From: DASQBT01 sp049578545
GTDB taxonomy: Bacteria > Pseudomonadota > Gammaproteobacteria > Burkholderiales > Thiobacillaceae
Length of the DNA: 64,000 nucleotides
Direction: 5' to 3'
Assembly (NCBI GenBank): GCA_049578545.1
Contig: JBAUMF010000008.1
Span: 1 to 64,000, forward strand
Below, piece by piece: positions 27,847 to 35,369 of the stretch (the stretch's first letter is position 1; each line of letters starts with the position of its first letter). Both the position numbers and the translations under genes were made by a program. The notes beneath the pieces were generated by a model. It was not told where the DNA came from. It made no database searches and worked only from the letters and a program-made list of their open reading frames with translations.

Positions 27847-28977
27847 TCAAATTGCCTGGAGTGTATCGGCATAGGAAAGGGCAATCAGTTCGGCGCGATT
27901 GACCACATCAGGCGCGATGCCAAGTTCCTCTATTTGGCGGGCAAATGCTGTAGCGTCACTTTCACAGGCCCGGGCAAGGTCGAGGAATGGGGCATACACT
28001 CCTTCATTTCTGCCCAGTGCGGCGACCACTGGCTCCGGCAGATGCATGTTGTTCAACAGTGCGTCCATTTCGGTGCCAAGAAGCACATCCAACAGGGAGA
28101 AGGCACCGGTAATGAACAGGTTGTCCCATTCGGCTTTCTCGAAGAAGCTCTGTCCCAGCATTTCCATGAAACGTCCCCGCGTGACGGAGGCCTGCATCAT
28201 GGCCTGAGCGCCGGGCGCTTTGCTGGCAGTGACCATCAATACAGACAGCCATTTATTCAGCTTGTCATAGCCCAGCATGGTGACGGCGTGCCGGAAAGAT
28301 TGAATCTCGACCTGTAGTCCGAATGCCGCGGAATTCACATAGCGCAGCAAGCGGAACGACAGCGTGACGTCGTGCTTGATGGCCTCTTCGATTTCGTGCA
28401 CATCGGCGCCTTTTCTCACCAGATTAAGCACGCGAACGACGTTGGTGGCCGATGTGGCGGGCTTCCTTGCTGTCGGTTTGTCGTAAAGGAAAAACCAGCC
28501 GCTGGCGCCAGCGAAACCGTCGGCCAGCGCCTGTTCAAAGTCAGCGACGTTGTTCAAGCCAGTCGCAAGCGGCACGCCAATGCCCTTGAGGGCCTCATGC
28601 GGCGCGTTGACATCGACCAGACCGAAGCGAAGAGGAATGTCTGGAGGTAGCTGTTCGCCGTGACCTGCGTTGGAAACGCATAGTCCGGTTCCCCGTTTAA
28701 TCAGCTTGTGAGCGAGACCAGCGCCCGCAGGAGTAGAAAGGAAACTGGCCGGGAGTTCCATCAGGGTATTGCTGGGCAACTCCCACTCGGCGAGCGTGGC
28801 ATCCAGGGGAAAGCCTTCAAGGCTGAGCAGGACCGTACGTTCCATTGGCCAGGCGGTGGCAATCAGATTCAATCCGTCGCACGCATCATCCATGGAAGAC
28901 CCGTGAACCATCAACCGGTTGGCTGTTATGGTCCGGGATTTATTGACGACGGGTTCGTGGGTGAGCAGGATGGCCAT
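27847..28977 (-). CDS. HDOD-domain signalling protein with degenerate EAL-like N-terminus
   Basis: A 376-aa cytoplasmic protein of the YuxH type. Residues 1-170 resemble an EAL fold but lack the EAL catalytic signature. Residues from about 185 form an HDOD domain: VVRVLNLVRKGADVHEIEEA, VTLSFRLLRYVNSAAFG, FRHAVTMLGYDKLNKWLSVL. HDOD proteins act as scaffolds in chemotaxis, motility and c-di-GMP networks; the output is unknown here. The gene is monocistronic, upstream of nothing related. Confidence 0.88.
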   Translation of the reverse strand: MAILLTHEPVVNKSRTITANRLMVHGSSMDDACDGLNLIATAWPMERTVLLSLEGFPLDATLAEWELPSNTLMELPASFLSTPAGAGLAHKLIKRGTGLCVSNAGHGEQLPPDIPLRFGLVDVNAPHEALKGIGVPLATGLNNVADFEQALADGFAGASGWFFLYDKPTARKPATSATNVVRVLNLVRKGADVHEIEEAIKHDVTLSFRLLRYVNSAAFGLQVEIQSFRHAVTMLGYDKLNKWLSVLMVTASKAPGAQAMMQASVTRGRFMEMLGQSFFEKAEWDNLFITGAFSLLDVLLGTEMDALLNNMHLPEPVVAALGRNEGVYAPFLDLARACESDATAFARQIEELGIAPDVVNRAELIALSYADTLQAI

Positions 28978-29176
28978 CAGGTTTGTATGTCGCAGGCTCT
29001 GTTGCCATGCTCAAGATTGTCACAAAAATGGAATCCGGTCATGGTCCTTCTGAGGAATCGGCGGAAACGCCGTTATCTTTAACAATTTCATCGTAATTGC
29101 CAGGTCGAGCCATCACCGCTGTATGGAAGGTCCGAGTTTGCACACTGCTTTCAAAAAAGAGATGGAATAAGCTAGA

Positions 29177-30241
29177 TCAGGCGATGATTCCGCCCCCAAG
29201 GCAGGTCTGGCGATCATAAAGAACCACGGATTGTCCTGGGGTAACTGCCCATTGGGGCGTATCAAAGATCACATCCATCATGCCGGCGCCATCAAAATGG
29301 ATGTGGCAGGATGCATCGACCTGGCGGTAACGAGTTTTTGCAGTGTATGACAAAGAGGCGTCAGGTGCTTGTTCTGCCACCCAGGCCAGGTCCCCGGCAC
29401 GCAGACTTTCGAGATAAAGCAGGGGATGAGCATGACCCTGAACGACGATTAAACAATTGTCGACCACATTCTTGCCGGCAACAAACCAGGGCTCGCCCGC
29501 ACCACCAATCTTCAATCCCTCCCGCTGCCCAATGGTGTAATACATAAGCCCCTGGTGTGTACCTACAACTTTGCCCTCCGGTGTCTGCATGGGCCCGGGT
29601 CGCTTGGGCAGATACGTTTCCAGAAACTCGCGGAAATTTCGTTCGCCAATAAAGCAGATGCCCGTACTGTCTTTCTTGGCGAAATTCGGCAGGCCGACCT
29701 TTTCAGCCAGTTCGCGCACCTCGGGTTTTTGCATTCCGCTCAACGGGAACAGCGTTGGACCGAGCTGGCGCTGGTTGAGGCGATAGAGAAAATAGCTCTG
29801 GTCCTTGTTCACATCTGCCGACCTCAGCAGGCTGGCGCGCCCGGATTCGTCCTCGCCCTTGCCTGCGTAATGGCCGGTGGCGATGCAATCCGCACCCAGC
29901 TTCAACGCGTAATCAAGAAAGGCCCTGAACTTGATCTCGGCGTTGCACAGAACATCAGGGTTAGGTGTTCGACCAGCAGAATATTCTTCAAGAAAGTGGC
30001 TGAACACCCGTTCCTTGTATTCGGCGGCAAAGTTGACGGCTTCGACTTCAATGCCAAGTACCTCCGCGACCGCCAGCACGTCGAGAAAATCCTGTCTTGC
30101 CGTGCACTTGTCGGTATTGTCATCATCGTTCCAGTTCTTCATGAATACGCCGACGACTTCGTGGCCTTGTACTTTCAATAACCAGGCGGAAACAGAAGAA
30201 TCCACACCGCCAGAGAGACCGACAACGACACGCTGCTTCAT
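29177..30241 (-). CDS. mnmA: tRNA-specific 2-thiouridylase MnmA
   Basis: Puts sulfur on U34 of tRNA-Lys, -Glu and -Gln. The 354-aa protein has the PP-loop VVGLSGGVDSSVSAW, NPDVLCNAEIKF with the first catalytic Cys, and STGICFIGERNF with the second. ATG 30241 matches the family start (MKQRVVVGLSGG). Its ATG overlaps the stop of the Nudix gene (ATGA), so rluE-nudJ-mnmA form one RNA-processing operon, with overlapping genes throughout. Confidence 0.97.
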   Translation of the reverse strand: MKQRVVVGLSGGVDSSVSAWLLKVQGHEVVGVFMKNWNDDDNTDKCTARQDFLDVLAVAEVLGIEVEAVNFAAEYKERVFSHFLEEYSAGRTPNPDVLCNAEIKFRAFLDYALKLGADCIATGHYAGKGEDESGRASLLRSADVNKDQSYFLYRLNQRQLGPTLFPLSGMQKPEVRELAEKVGLPNFAKKDSTGICFIGERNFREFLETYLPKRPGPMQTPEGKVVGTHQGLMYYTIGQREGLKIGGAGEPWFVAGKNVVDNCLIVVQGHAHPLLYLESLRAGDLAWVAEQAPDASLSYTAKTRYRQVDASCHIHFDGAGMMDVIFDTPQWAVTPGQSVVLYDRQTCLGGGIIA

Positions 30242-30702
30242 AGGTGCGAGACGAAATCCAGCGGGAAGCGGCGACCGGATAAATAATCCTCCACGCAGCG
30301 CATCACCAGCGGGCTGCGATGGCGAACCGGACTCGATGCAATTTCTCCTGGCGTGAGCCAAACGGCGCGAACGATGCCTGTGTCAAGTTTGTAATCGGGG
30401 GCGAATCCCGTTACGTTGCAAATATAGGCAAAGCGCAAATAGGTAATGTCACGCGCCGGGTTCGAAGTCGTATAGCTGCCGAGCAATGCTGCGGGTTCGA
30501 CATGATGAGCTGTTTCTTCCAGCGTTTCACGCACTACTGCCTGCAACAGGGTTTCGTTTCTCTCCCAGTGTCCGGCTGGCTGATTGAGCCGCATGCCATC
30601 CATGGTCTCTTCCTCGACCAGCAAGAACTTTCCTTCCTGCTCGACGATGGCGGCAACGACGACGTGGGGCAGCCATATATTATTGACAGGCGGCTCAGTC
30701 AT
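30238..30702 (-). CDS. nudJ: NUDIX hydrolase, NudJ-like phosphatase
   Basis: A 154-aa Nudix enzyme. The Nudix box runs GHWERNETLLQAVVRETLEE and continues TA, with Ala replacing the usual Gly near its end. The start PHVVVAAIVEQEGKFLLVEE and PAGHWERNETL match NudJ, which hydrolyses thiamine pyrophosphates and nucleoside di/triphosphates. ATG 30702 is chosen because GGAAAG lies about 6 nt upstream and the overlap with rluE is then only 8 nt; ATG 30735 is in frame too. It sits between rluE and mnmA. Confidence 0.9.
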   Translation of the reverse strand: MTEPPVNNIWLPHVVVAAIVEQEGKFLLVEEETMDGMRLNQPAGHWERNETLLQAVVRETLEETAHHVEPAALLGSYTTSNPARDITYLRFAYICNVTGFAPDYKLDTGIVRAVWLTPGEIASSPVRHRSPLVMRCVEDYLSGRRFPLDFVSHL

Positions 30703-31252
30703 TTGCGTCTTTCCATGCTCCAGGTTCCAGTCCATTCAATTTCCAGCTACCAATGGCAGAGCGAATCAGGCGCAGAGTAGGGTGGCCCGTTTTAGCCGTC
30801 ATGCGTCGCACCTGGCGGTTCTTGCCTTCGGCAATTATCAGTTCCAGCCAGCATGTGGGGATAGCCTTGCGCAAACGGATGGGTGGATTGCGCGGCCAAA
30901 GACCTGAAGGCTCTTTTATGGTGTGCACTTTGGCGGGGCGGGTGACAAAAGCGCCCAGATCCACGCCTGTGCGCAGATGTGATAATGCAAGGTCGTCGGG
31001 GATGCCTTCCACCTGAACCCAATAGGTCTTGGGCAGTTCGTGAGCAGGATCGGCGATTCGTCTCTGGAGCGCACCGTCATCGGTTAAAATAAGCAAACCT
31101 TCGCTGTCCGCATCCAGCCTCCCAGCTGCGTAAACATCCGGAACCGGGAGATAGTCCTTCAAGCCTTGCCAGCGGCCTTCCGCAGTGAACTGACTCAGAA
31201 CGCCGTAGGGTTTGTTGAACAGGATGATGCGGGCCACGAATCGATTTCTCAA
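30695..31252 (-). CDS. rluE: 23S rRNA pseudouridine synthase RluE
   Basis: Converts U2457 of 23S rRNA to pseudouridine. The 185-aa protein lacks the S4 domain and has ILFNKPYGVLSQF, catalytic Asp in AAGRLDADSEGLL, and GKNRQVRRMTAKTGHPTLRL, all diagnostic of the RsuA/RluB/E/F family; its length and RFTAEGRW-like insert fit RluE. It is divergent from icd, with only 21 bp between start codons, so the two promoters must lie inside the coding regions or overlap. Confidence 0.93.
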   Translation of the reverse strand: MRNRFVARIILFNKPYGVLSQFTAEGRWQGLKDYLPVPDVYAAGRLDADSEGLLILTDDGALQRRIADPAHELPKTYWVQVEGIPDDLALSHLRTGVDLGAFVTRPAKVHTIKEPSGLWPRNPPIRLRKAIPTCWLELIIAEGKNRQVRRMTAKTGHPTLRLIRSAIGSWKLNGLEPGAWKDAND

Positions 31253-31273
31253 AACTGAATTTTACTCGACACT

Positions 31274-32515
31274 ATGACCTACCAGCACATCCAGATTCCC
31301 GCCAACGGCCAGAAAATTGCAGTCAATTCCGACAACACCCTGAATGTGCCAGATACGCCCGTCATTCCCTTCATCGAGGGCGATGGCACGGGCGTGGACA
31401 TTACCCCCGTGATGCGCAAGGTAGTGGACGCAGCCGTGGCCAAAGCATACAGAGGCCGGAGGCAGATCGCCTGGATGGAAGTGTACGCGGGCGAGAAGGC
31501 CACCAGGATCTATGGCGCCGAGAAGTGGTTACCGGAGGAGACAGTCGAAGCCGTCAAGGATTATGTCATCTCCATCAAGGGGCCATTGACGACGCCGACT
31601 TCCGGCGGCATACGCTCACTCAATGTGGCCTTGCGCCAGATGCTTGATTTGTATGTCTGCCTGCGTCCCGTGCGTTATTTCAGTGGTGTCCCCAGCCCGG
31701 TCAAGGAACCGGAGAAAGTGGACATGGTGATCTTCCGTGAGAATACCGAGGACATCTACGCGGGTGTGGAGTGGGAAGCCAACTCCGATGCGGTCAAAAA
31801 ATTGATTGAGTTCCTGCAAAAGGAAATGGGGGTCAAGAAAATCCGCTTTCCGGACTCTTCTGCGATCGGCATCAAGCCTGTTTCCATCGAAGGTTCCGAG
31901 CGGCTGATTCGGCGCGCGATCCGCTATGCCATCGACAACGGTCGGCGCTCGGTCACTCTAGTGCACAAGGGCAATATCATGAAGTTCACCGAGGGTGGCT
32001 TCAAGAAATGGGGATATGAACTTGCCGCGCGCGAGTTCGGCGCTACGTTGATCGATGAAGGCCCGTGGATGAAGCTGCCAAATGGTATTGTTATCAAGGA
32101 CGTGATTGCCGATGCTTTCCTGCAGCAGATTCTTCTGCGCCCCGCAGAATATGATGTGATTGCCACGCTTAACCTGAACGGCGATTACATTTCCGATGCC
32201 CTCGCCGCAGAAGTGGGCGGCATCGGCATTGCCCCGGGGGCAAACCTGTCCGACACCGTCGCCATGTTCGAGGCCACCCATGGGACTGCACCAAAGTACG
32301 CCGGCAAGGATTACGTGAATCCGGGCTCGATTACCCTGTCGGCGGAAATGATGCTGCGGCATCTGGGATGGACCGAGGCAGCCGATCTCATCATCAAGGG
32401 CATGGAAGGCGCCATCGCCGCAAAGACAGTGACTTACGACTTTGCCCGATTGATGGAAGGCGCGACCGAGATCAAATGCTCGGCTTTTGGCGATGCGATC
32501 ATTGCCAGGATGTAG
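31274..32515 (+). CDS. icd: Isocitrate dehydrogenase, NADP-dependent
   Basis: A TCA-cycle enzyme making 2-oxoglutarate. The 413-aa protein is the E. coli-type homodimer form: IPFIEGDGTGVDITPVM, the phosphorylatable serine loop LTTPTSGGIRSLNVALRQ, VIFRENTEDIYAGVEW, and the C-terminal cofactor region FEATHGTAPKYAGK. ATG 31274 has no obvious Shine-Dalgarno sequence. The divergent rluE start is 21 bp away. A hairpin at its 3' side belongs mainly to the opposing csp gene. Confidence 0.97.
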   Translation: MTYQHIQIPANGQKIAVNSDNTLNVPDTPVIPFIEGDGTGVDITPVMRKVVDAAVAKAYRGRRQIAWMEVYAGEKATRIYGAEKWLPEETVEAVKDYVISIKGPLTTPTSGGIRSLNVALRQMLDLYVCLRPVRYFSGVPSPVKEPEKVDMVIFRENTEDIYAGVEWEANSDAVKKLIEFLQKEMGVKKIRFPDSSAIGIKPVSIEGSERLIRRAIRYAIDNGRRSVTLVHKGNIMKFTEGGFKKWGYELAAREFGATLIDEGPWMKLPNGIVIKDVIADAFLQQILLRPAEYDVIATLNLNGDYISDALAAEVGGIGIAPGANLSDTVAMFEATHGTAPKYAGKDYVNPGSITLSAEMMLRHLGWTEAADLIIKGMEGAIAAKTVTYDFARLMEGATEIKCSAFGDAIIARM

Positions 32516-32533
32516 CTGGCAAGGAGACAGGCA

Positions 32534-32558
32534 TAAAAAAACCCCGCTAGGGCGGGGT
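32534..32558 (-). terminator. Rho-independent terminator of the cold-shock gene
   Basis: ACCCCGC (32541-32547) and GCGGGGT (32552-32558) form a perfect 7-bp stem with a 4-nt loop. The A tract at 32534-32541 is a U tract in the minus-strand transcript, so the terminator serves csp. In the icd direction the stem is not followed by T residues. Confidence 0.85.
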
Positions 32559-32579
32559 CTTGAATGGCTGCAGAGTAAA

Positions 32580-32783
32580 TCAGGCAGCTTGAATATTTGA
32601 AGCCTGCTTGCCCTTGGGGCCCTGGCTTACTTCAAATGAGACTTTCTGGCCTTCCTTCAGCGTCTTGAAGCCATTCATGTTGATAGCGGAAAAATGCGCG
32701 AACACATCTTCGCCGCCATCGTCGGGAGTGATAAAGCCAAATCCTTTGGAATCGCTAAACCACTTAACCGTACCTGTTGCCAT
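32580..32783 (-). CDS. Cold-shock domain protein (CspA family)
   Basis: A 67-aa single OB-fold RNA/DNA-binding protein: MATGTVKWFSDSKGFGFITP (RNP1 KGFGFI), then DVFAHFSAI (RNP2), and ending PKGKQASNIQAA. Such proteins melt RNA structure and act as antiterminators. The upstream region to 33008 is about 225 nt and is long enough for a structured 5' leader, as in cold-inducible csp genes, but I could not define a promoter. Whether it is cold-induced cannot be told. Confidence 0.96.
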   Translation of the reverse strand: MATGTVKWFSDSKGFGFITPDDGGEDVFAHFSAINMNGFKTLKEGQKVSFEVSQGPKGKQASNIQAA

Positions 32784-32935
32784 AGAAACTATCCTCCCTT
32801 GGCGCTACTAGCCGCGAACTGCGTGCGGCAAACCGCTTGTTGTTTCGATTGCAAGACGCTCGAAATGCCCTGAATCCACAACCCCCTCAAGCCTGAGATC
32901 CAGACTTAATGGCTTTCTACGCCGCTTTTTGGTCT

Positions 32936-32975
32936 TTGACAAGGGTTTACAATTTTTCTTCAAAAATGGAATAAA
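32936..32975 (+). promoter_or_regulatory. Candidate sigma-70 promoter of psiF
   Basis: TTGACA at 32936-32941 and TTTACA at 32946-32951 are possible -35 boxes in an A/T-rich stretch, with AATAAA at 32970-32975 as a -10 box 18 nt after the second. The pairing is imperfect, so the exact boxes are uncertain. No PHO box was recognised. Confidence 0.3.
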
Positions 32976-33008
32976 CTCCTGTCTCCACTCAACCACACAG
33001 GAGACGCC

Positions 33009-33383
33009 ATGAAATATCCCGCAATCGTTGCCTTAGCCATAGCCATGCTGTTTTCGGTATCTGCTCCGGCAATGGCCGAATCTGCACAGCAAAGTCGCAT
33101 GAAGGAATGTAACGCCGAGGCAAAAGGCAAGTCCGGCGCTGAGCGTAAGGCCTTCATGAAGTCCTGTCTGTCTGGCAAAGCCGCAACTCCTGCGGCTGCA
33201 GCTGAAGCTGCTCCTGTAGCATCCGCTCCCGCGGCCGCGCCAGCTTCAGCACCTGGAATGTCCAAGTCGGGCAAACCACTCACTGCCCAGCAACAGAAGA
33301 TGAAGGATTGCAATGTGCAAGCCAAGGGGATGAAAGGCGCAGACCGGAAGAAATTCATGAGCAGCTGCCTGAAGAAAAAGTAA
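33009..33383 (+). CDS. psiF: PsiF repeat-containing exported protein
   Basis: A 124-aa periplasmic protein: signal peptide 1-23 (cleaving after AMA) and two PsiF repeats, MKECNAEAKGKSGAERKAFM and MKDCNVQAKGMKGADRKKFM, each followed by SCL, joined by an Ala/Pro-rich linker. Each repeat has two cysteines. E. coli psiF is phosphate-starvation inducible and follows phoA; here it stands alone and no PHO box is evident. Molecular function is unknown. A strong terminator follows. Confidence 0.92.
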   Translation: MKYPAIVALAIAMLFSVSAPAMAESAQQSRMKECNAEAKGKSGAERKAFMKSCLSGKAATPAAAAEAAPVASAPAAAPASAPGMSKSGKPLTAQQQKMKDCNVQAKGMKGADRKKFMSSCLKKK

Positions 33384-33396
33384 ATTTGCTAATGCT

Positions 33397-33425
33397 AAAA
33401 AAAGCCGGGTTCGCCCGGCTTTTTT
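33397..33425. terminator. Rho-independent terminator after psiF
   Basis: GCCGGG and CCCGGC pair around TTCG, extended by A-T pairs, with an A tract before and a T tract after (33397-33425). It can work in both directions. It ends psiF and isolates earP. Confidence 0.92.
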
Positions 33426-33447
33426 GTTTTCGTGCATCATTTGACTT

Positions 33448-34584
33448 ATGAAGGAAATTCACACCTGTGACATCTTCTGCTCCGTGGTAGACAACTATGG
33501 GGATATTGGCATTGCCTCCCGCCTCGCCCGTCAACTTCTTGACGAGCAGGGTTTGCAGGTCAGGCTGTGGGTGGACGACCTTCAGGTTTTCAATCAACTG
33601 CACAATGACATCTCGATTCAGCTGGAGAGTCAGGATTGGCGGGGCGTTGAAGTAAGGCGCTGGACTGCATCACTTCCTCAAGTCATCCCGTGCGATCTGG
33701 TCATCGAGGCATTTGCCTGTGAACTGCCAGAGTCTTTCTTGCGTGCCATGGCGGCACGCCCGGTAAAGCCGGTTTGGATCAACCTTGAATACCTGTCTGC
33801 CGAGTCGTGGGTGGTGGGTTGCCATGGTTTGCCTTCACCCCATCCCCGTTCACCCCTGTCGAAGTATTTCTTCTTTCCAGGTTATAGCCACGCGACAGGT
33901 GGTTTGCTGCGGGAAGGGAGCCTGCTTGCAAGGATTCAGACTTTTCAGCGCGATCCTGGCTCTCAGTCTGCCTTCTGGAAGGGATTGGCTGTTCCCGTGC
34001 CGAAACAAGGCGAGACCAAGGTATCCCTGTTCGCCTACGAGAACCATGCCATTCCTTCACTCTTGGGCAGCTTTGCCCGGCATCAAGGTGCGGTTACCTG
34101 CTTCTTGCCGATCGGCAAGGCGCTTGTACCAGCCTTGGATTTTCTCGGCAAAGATTCAGCCGCGGTGGGCGAATGTTTCCGGGAAGGCAACCTGACCCTG
34201 AGGATCTTGCCTTTTCTGTCCCAAGGCGACTACGACCGACTGCTCTGGGCGTGTGACGTCAATATTGTCCGCGGCGAAGATTCATTCATACGTGCCCAGT
34301 TCGCCGGGAGGCCGGTTCTGTGGCAGGCTTACGTGCAGGAAGACGGTGCTCACGAAAAGAAGGTTGAGGCATGGCTTGATCTTTACCTGGAGGGCATTGA
34401 TCCCTGCCTGGCAGAAGACATGCGTAAGCTTTTCAGTGCCTGGAACAGGCAGAAAGCGGTTCCACGCAATGTGCTTGAAATCATCACCGGTTGCAGCCGC
34501 CACGCCCGTGCCTGGGCCAGCCATCTTGCAGGGCTGCCCAGCCTCTCTGAGACACTGGTAAAGTTCGCAATATCTAAGGTATAA
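33448..34584 (+). CDS. earP: EF-P arginine rhamnosyltransferase EarP
   Basis: Transfers rhamnose from dTDP-L-rhamnose to Arg32 of elongation factor P, which lets EF-P rescue ribosomes at polyproline. The 378-aa protein (DUF2331) has the N-terminal FCSVVDNYGDIGIASRLARQ with D15 and D19 at the sugar-transfer site, and the nucleotide-sugar block CDVNIVRGEDSFIRAQFAGR near residue 270-290. It lies 39 bp before efp on the same strand, the standard arrangement. The efp -10 box overlaps its last codons. Confidence 0.97.
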   Translation: MKEIHTCDIFCSVVDNYGDIGIASRLARQLLDEQGLQVRLWVDDLQVFNQLHNDISIQLESQDWRGVEVRRWTASLPQVIPCDLVIEAFACELPESFLRAMAARPVKPVWINLEYLSAESWVVGCHGLPSPHPRSPLSKYFFFPGYSHATGGLLREGSLLARIQTFQRDPGSQSAFWKGLAVPVPKQGETKVSLFAYENHAIPSLLGSFARHQGAVTCFLPIGKALVPALDFLGKDSAAVGECFREGNLTLRILPFLSQGDYDRLLWACDVNIVRGEDSFIRAQFAGRPVLWQAYVQEDGAHEKKVEAWLDLYLEGIDPCLAEDMRKLFSAWNRQKAVPRNVLEIITGCSRHARAWASHLAGLPSLSETLVKFAISKV

Positions 34585-34602
34585 TGTGCTGTTTTTTATA
34601 CC
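34556..34602 (+). promoter_or_regulatory. Candidate efp promoter with overlapping inverted repeat
   Basis: TATAAT at 34580-34585 is a consensus -10 box, preceded 18 nt upstream by TGGTAA (34556-34561) as a poor -35 box. The box is inside an inverted repeat, GGTATAA (34578-34584) and TTATACC (34596-34602). Repeat and -10 overlap could mark an operator or a leader hairpin. The transcript would start near 34592, giving a leader of about 30 nt. Confidence 0.5.
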
Positions 34603-34622
34603 ATTATTCAGGACGCAGTAAG

Positions 34623-35180
34623 ATGAAAACCGCCCAGGAACTCCGTGCCGGCAACGTGGTAATGATCGGTTCCGATCCCATGGTTGTACAAAAGGCAGAC
34701 TACAACAAATCCGGTCGCAACTCGGCCGTGGTCAAAATGAAGCTCAAGAACCTGCTCTCCGGTGCAGCTACCGAAAGCGTTTACAAGGCCGATGAGAAAT
34801 TCGACGTAGTCACGCTCGATCGCAAGGAATGTACGTATTCCTACTTCGCTGACCCCATGTATGTTTTCATGGACAGTGAATACAACCAGTTTGAAATCGA
34901 AGCCGAAAATATGGGCGATGCCCTCAACTATCTGGACGCCGGCATGCCGGTTGAAGTCGTCTTCTATGACGGCAAACCCATCTCGATCGAGTTACCCACT
35001 ACTCTTGTCCGGGAAGTCGAATATACCGAACCTGCCGTGCGTGGCGACACATCAGGCAAGGTGATGAAACCTGCCCGCATCAGGCCAACCAGTTTCGAAA
35101 TTCAGGTCGCCGCATTCGTCGATATCGGCGACAAGATCGAAATAGACACCCGCTCCAACGAATTCAGGCGTCGGGTGTAA
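34623..35180 (+). CDS. efp: Elongation factor P (Arg32 type)
   Basis: Relieves ribosome stalling at consecutive prolines. The 185-aa protein starts MKTAQELRAGNVVMIGSDPM and has the modification loop KSGRNSAVVKM with Arg32 at the tip, the residue that EarP rhamnosylates, rather than Lys34 used in E. coli. Domains II and III end with the signature SFEIQVAAFVDIGDKIEIDT. ATG 34623 is preferred by homology. It is followed by a good terminator. Confidence 0.98.
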   Translation: MKTAQELRAGNVVMIGSDPMVVQKADYNKSGRNSAVVKMKLKNLLSGAATESVYKADEKFDVVTLDRKECTYSYFADPMYVFMDSEYNQFEIEAENMGDALNYLDAGMPVEVVFYDGKPISIELPTTLVREVEYTEPAVRGDTSGKVMKPARIRPTSFEIQVAAFVDIGDKIEIDTRSNEFRRRV

Positions 35181-35207
35181 TCGGGTCGGTAGTTAGGGCA
35201 AGACAAG

Positions 35208-35232
35208 AAAGGCGGCTTTGGCTGCCTTTTTT
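35208..35232 (+). terminator. Rho-independent terminator of efp
   Basis: AAAGGCGGC (35208-35216) pairs with GCTGCCTTT (35221-35229) with one G-U pair and a 4-nt loop, followed by T residues to 35232. Confidence 0.88.
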
Positions 35233-35369
35233 AATGCGGGCAACTTATCGCAACGAGCGGTGGGTTGGGTGCGCAATGCAAAGTACAACCCAGGCTTATC
35301 TGTAAGGCTCAGTTTCGCCGCGGGGCTCAGGTAAAATAGCAATTTCCCTGATTGCTTTCTGCCTGTTCC

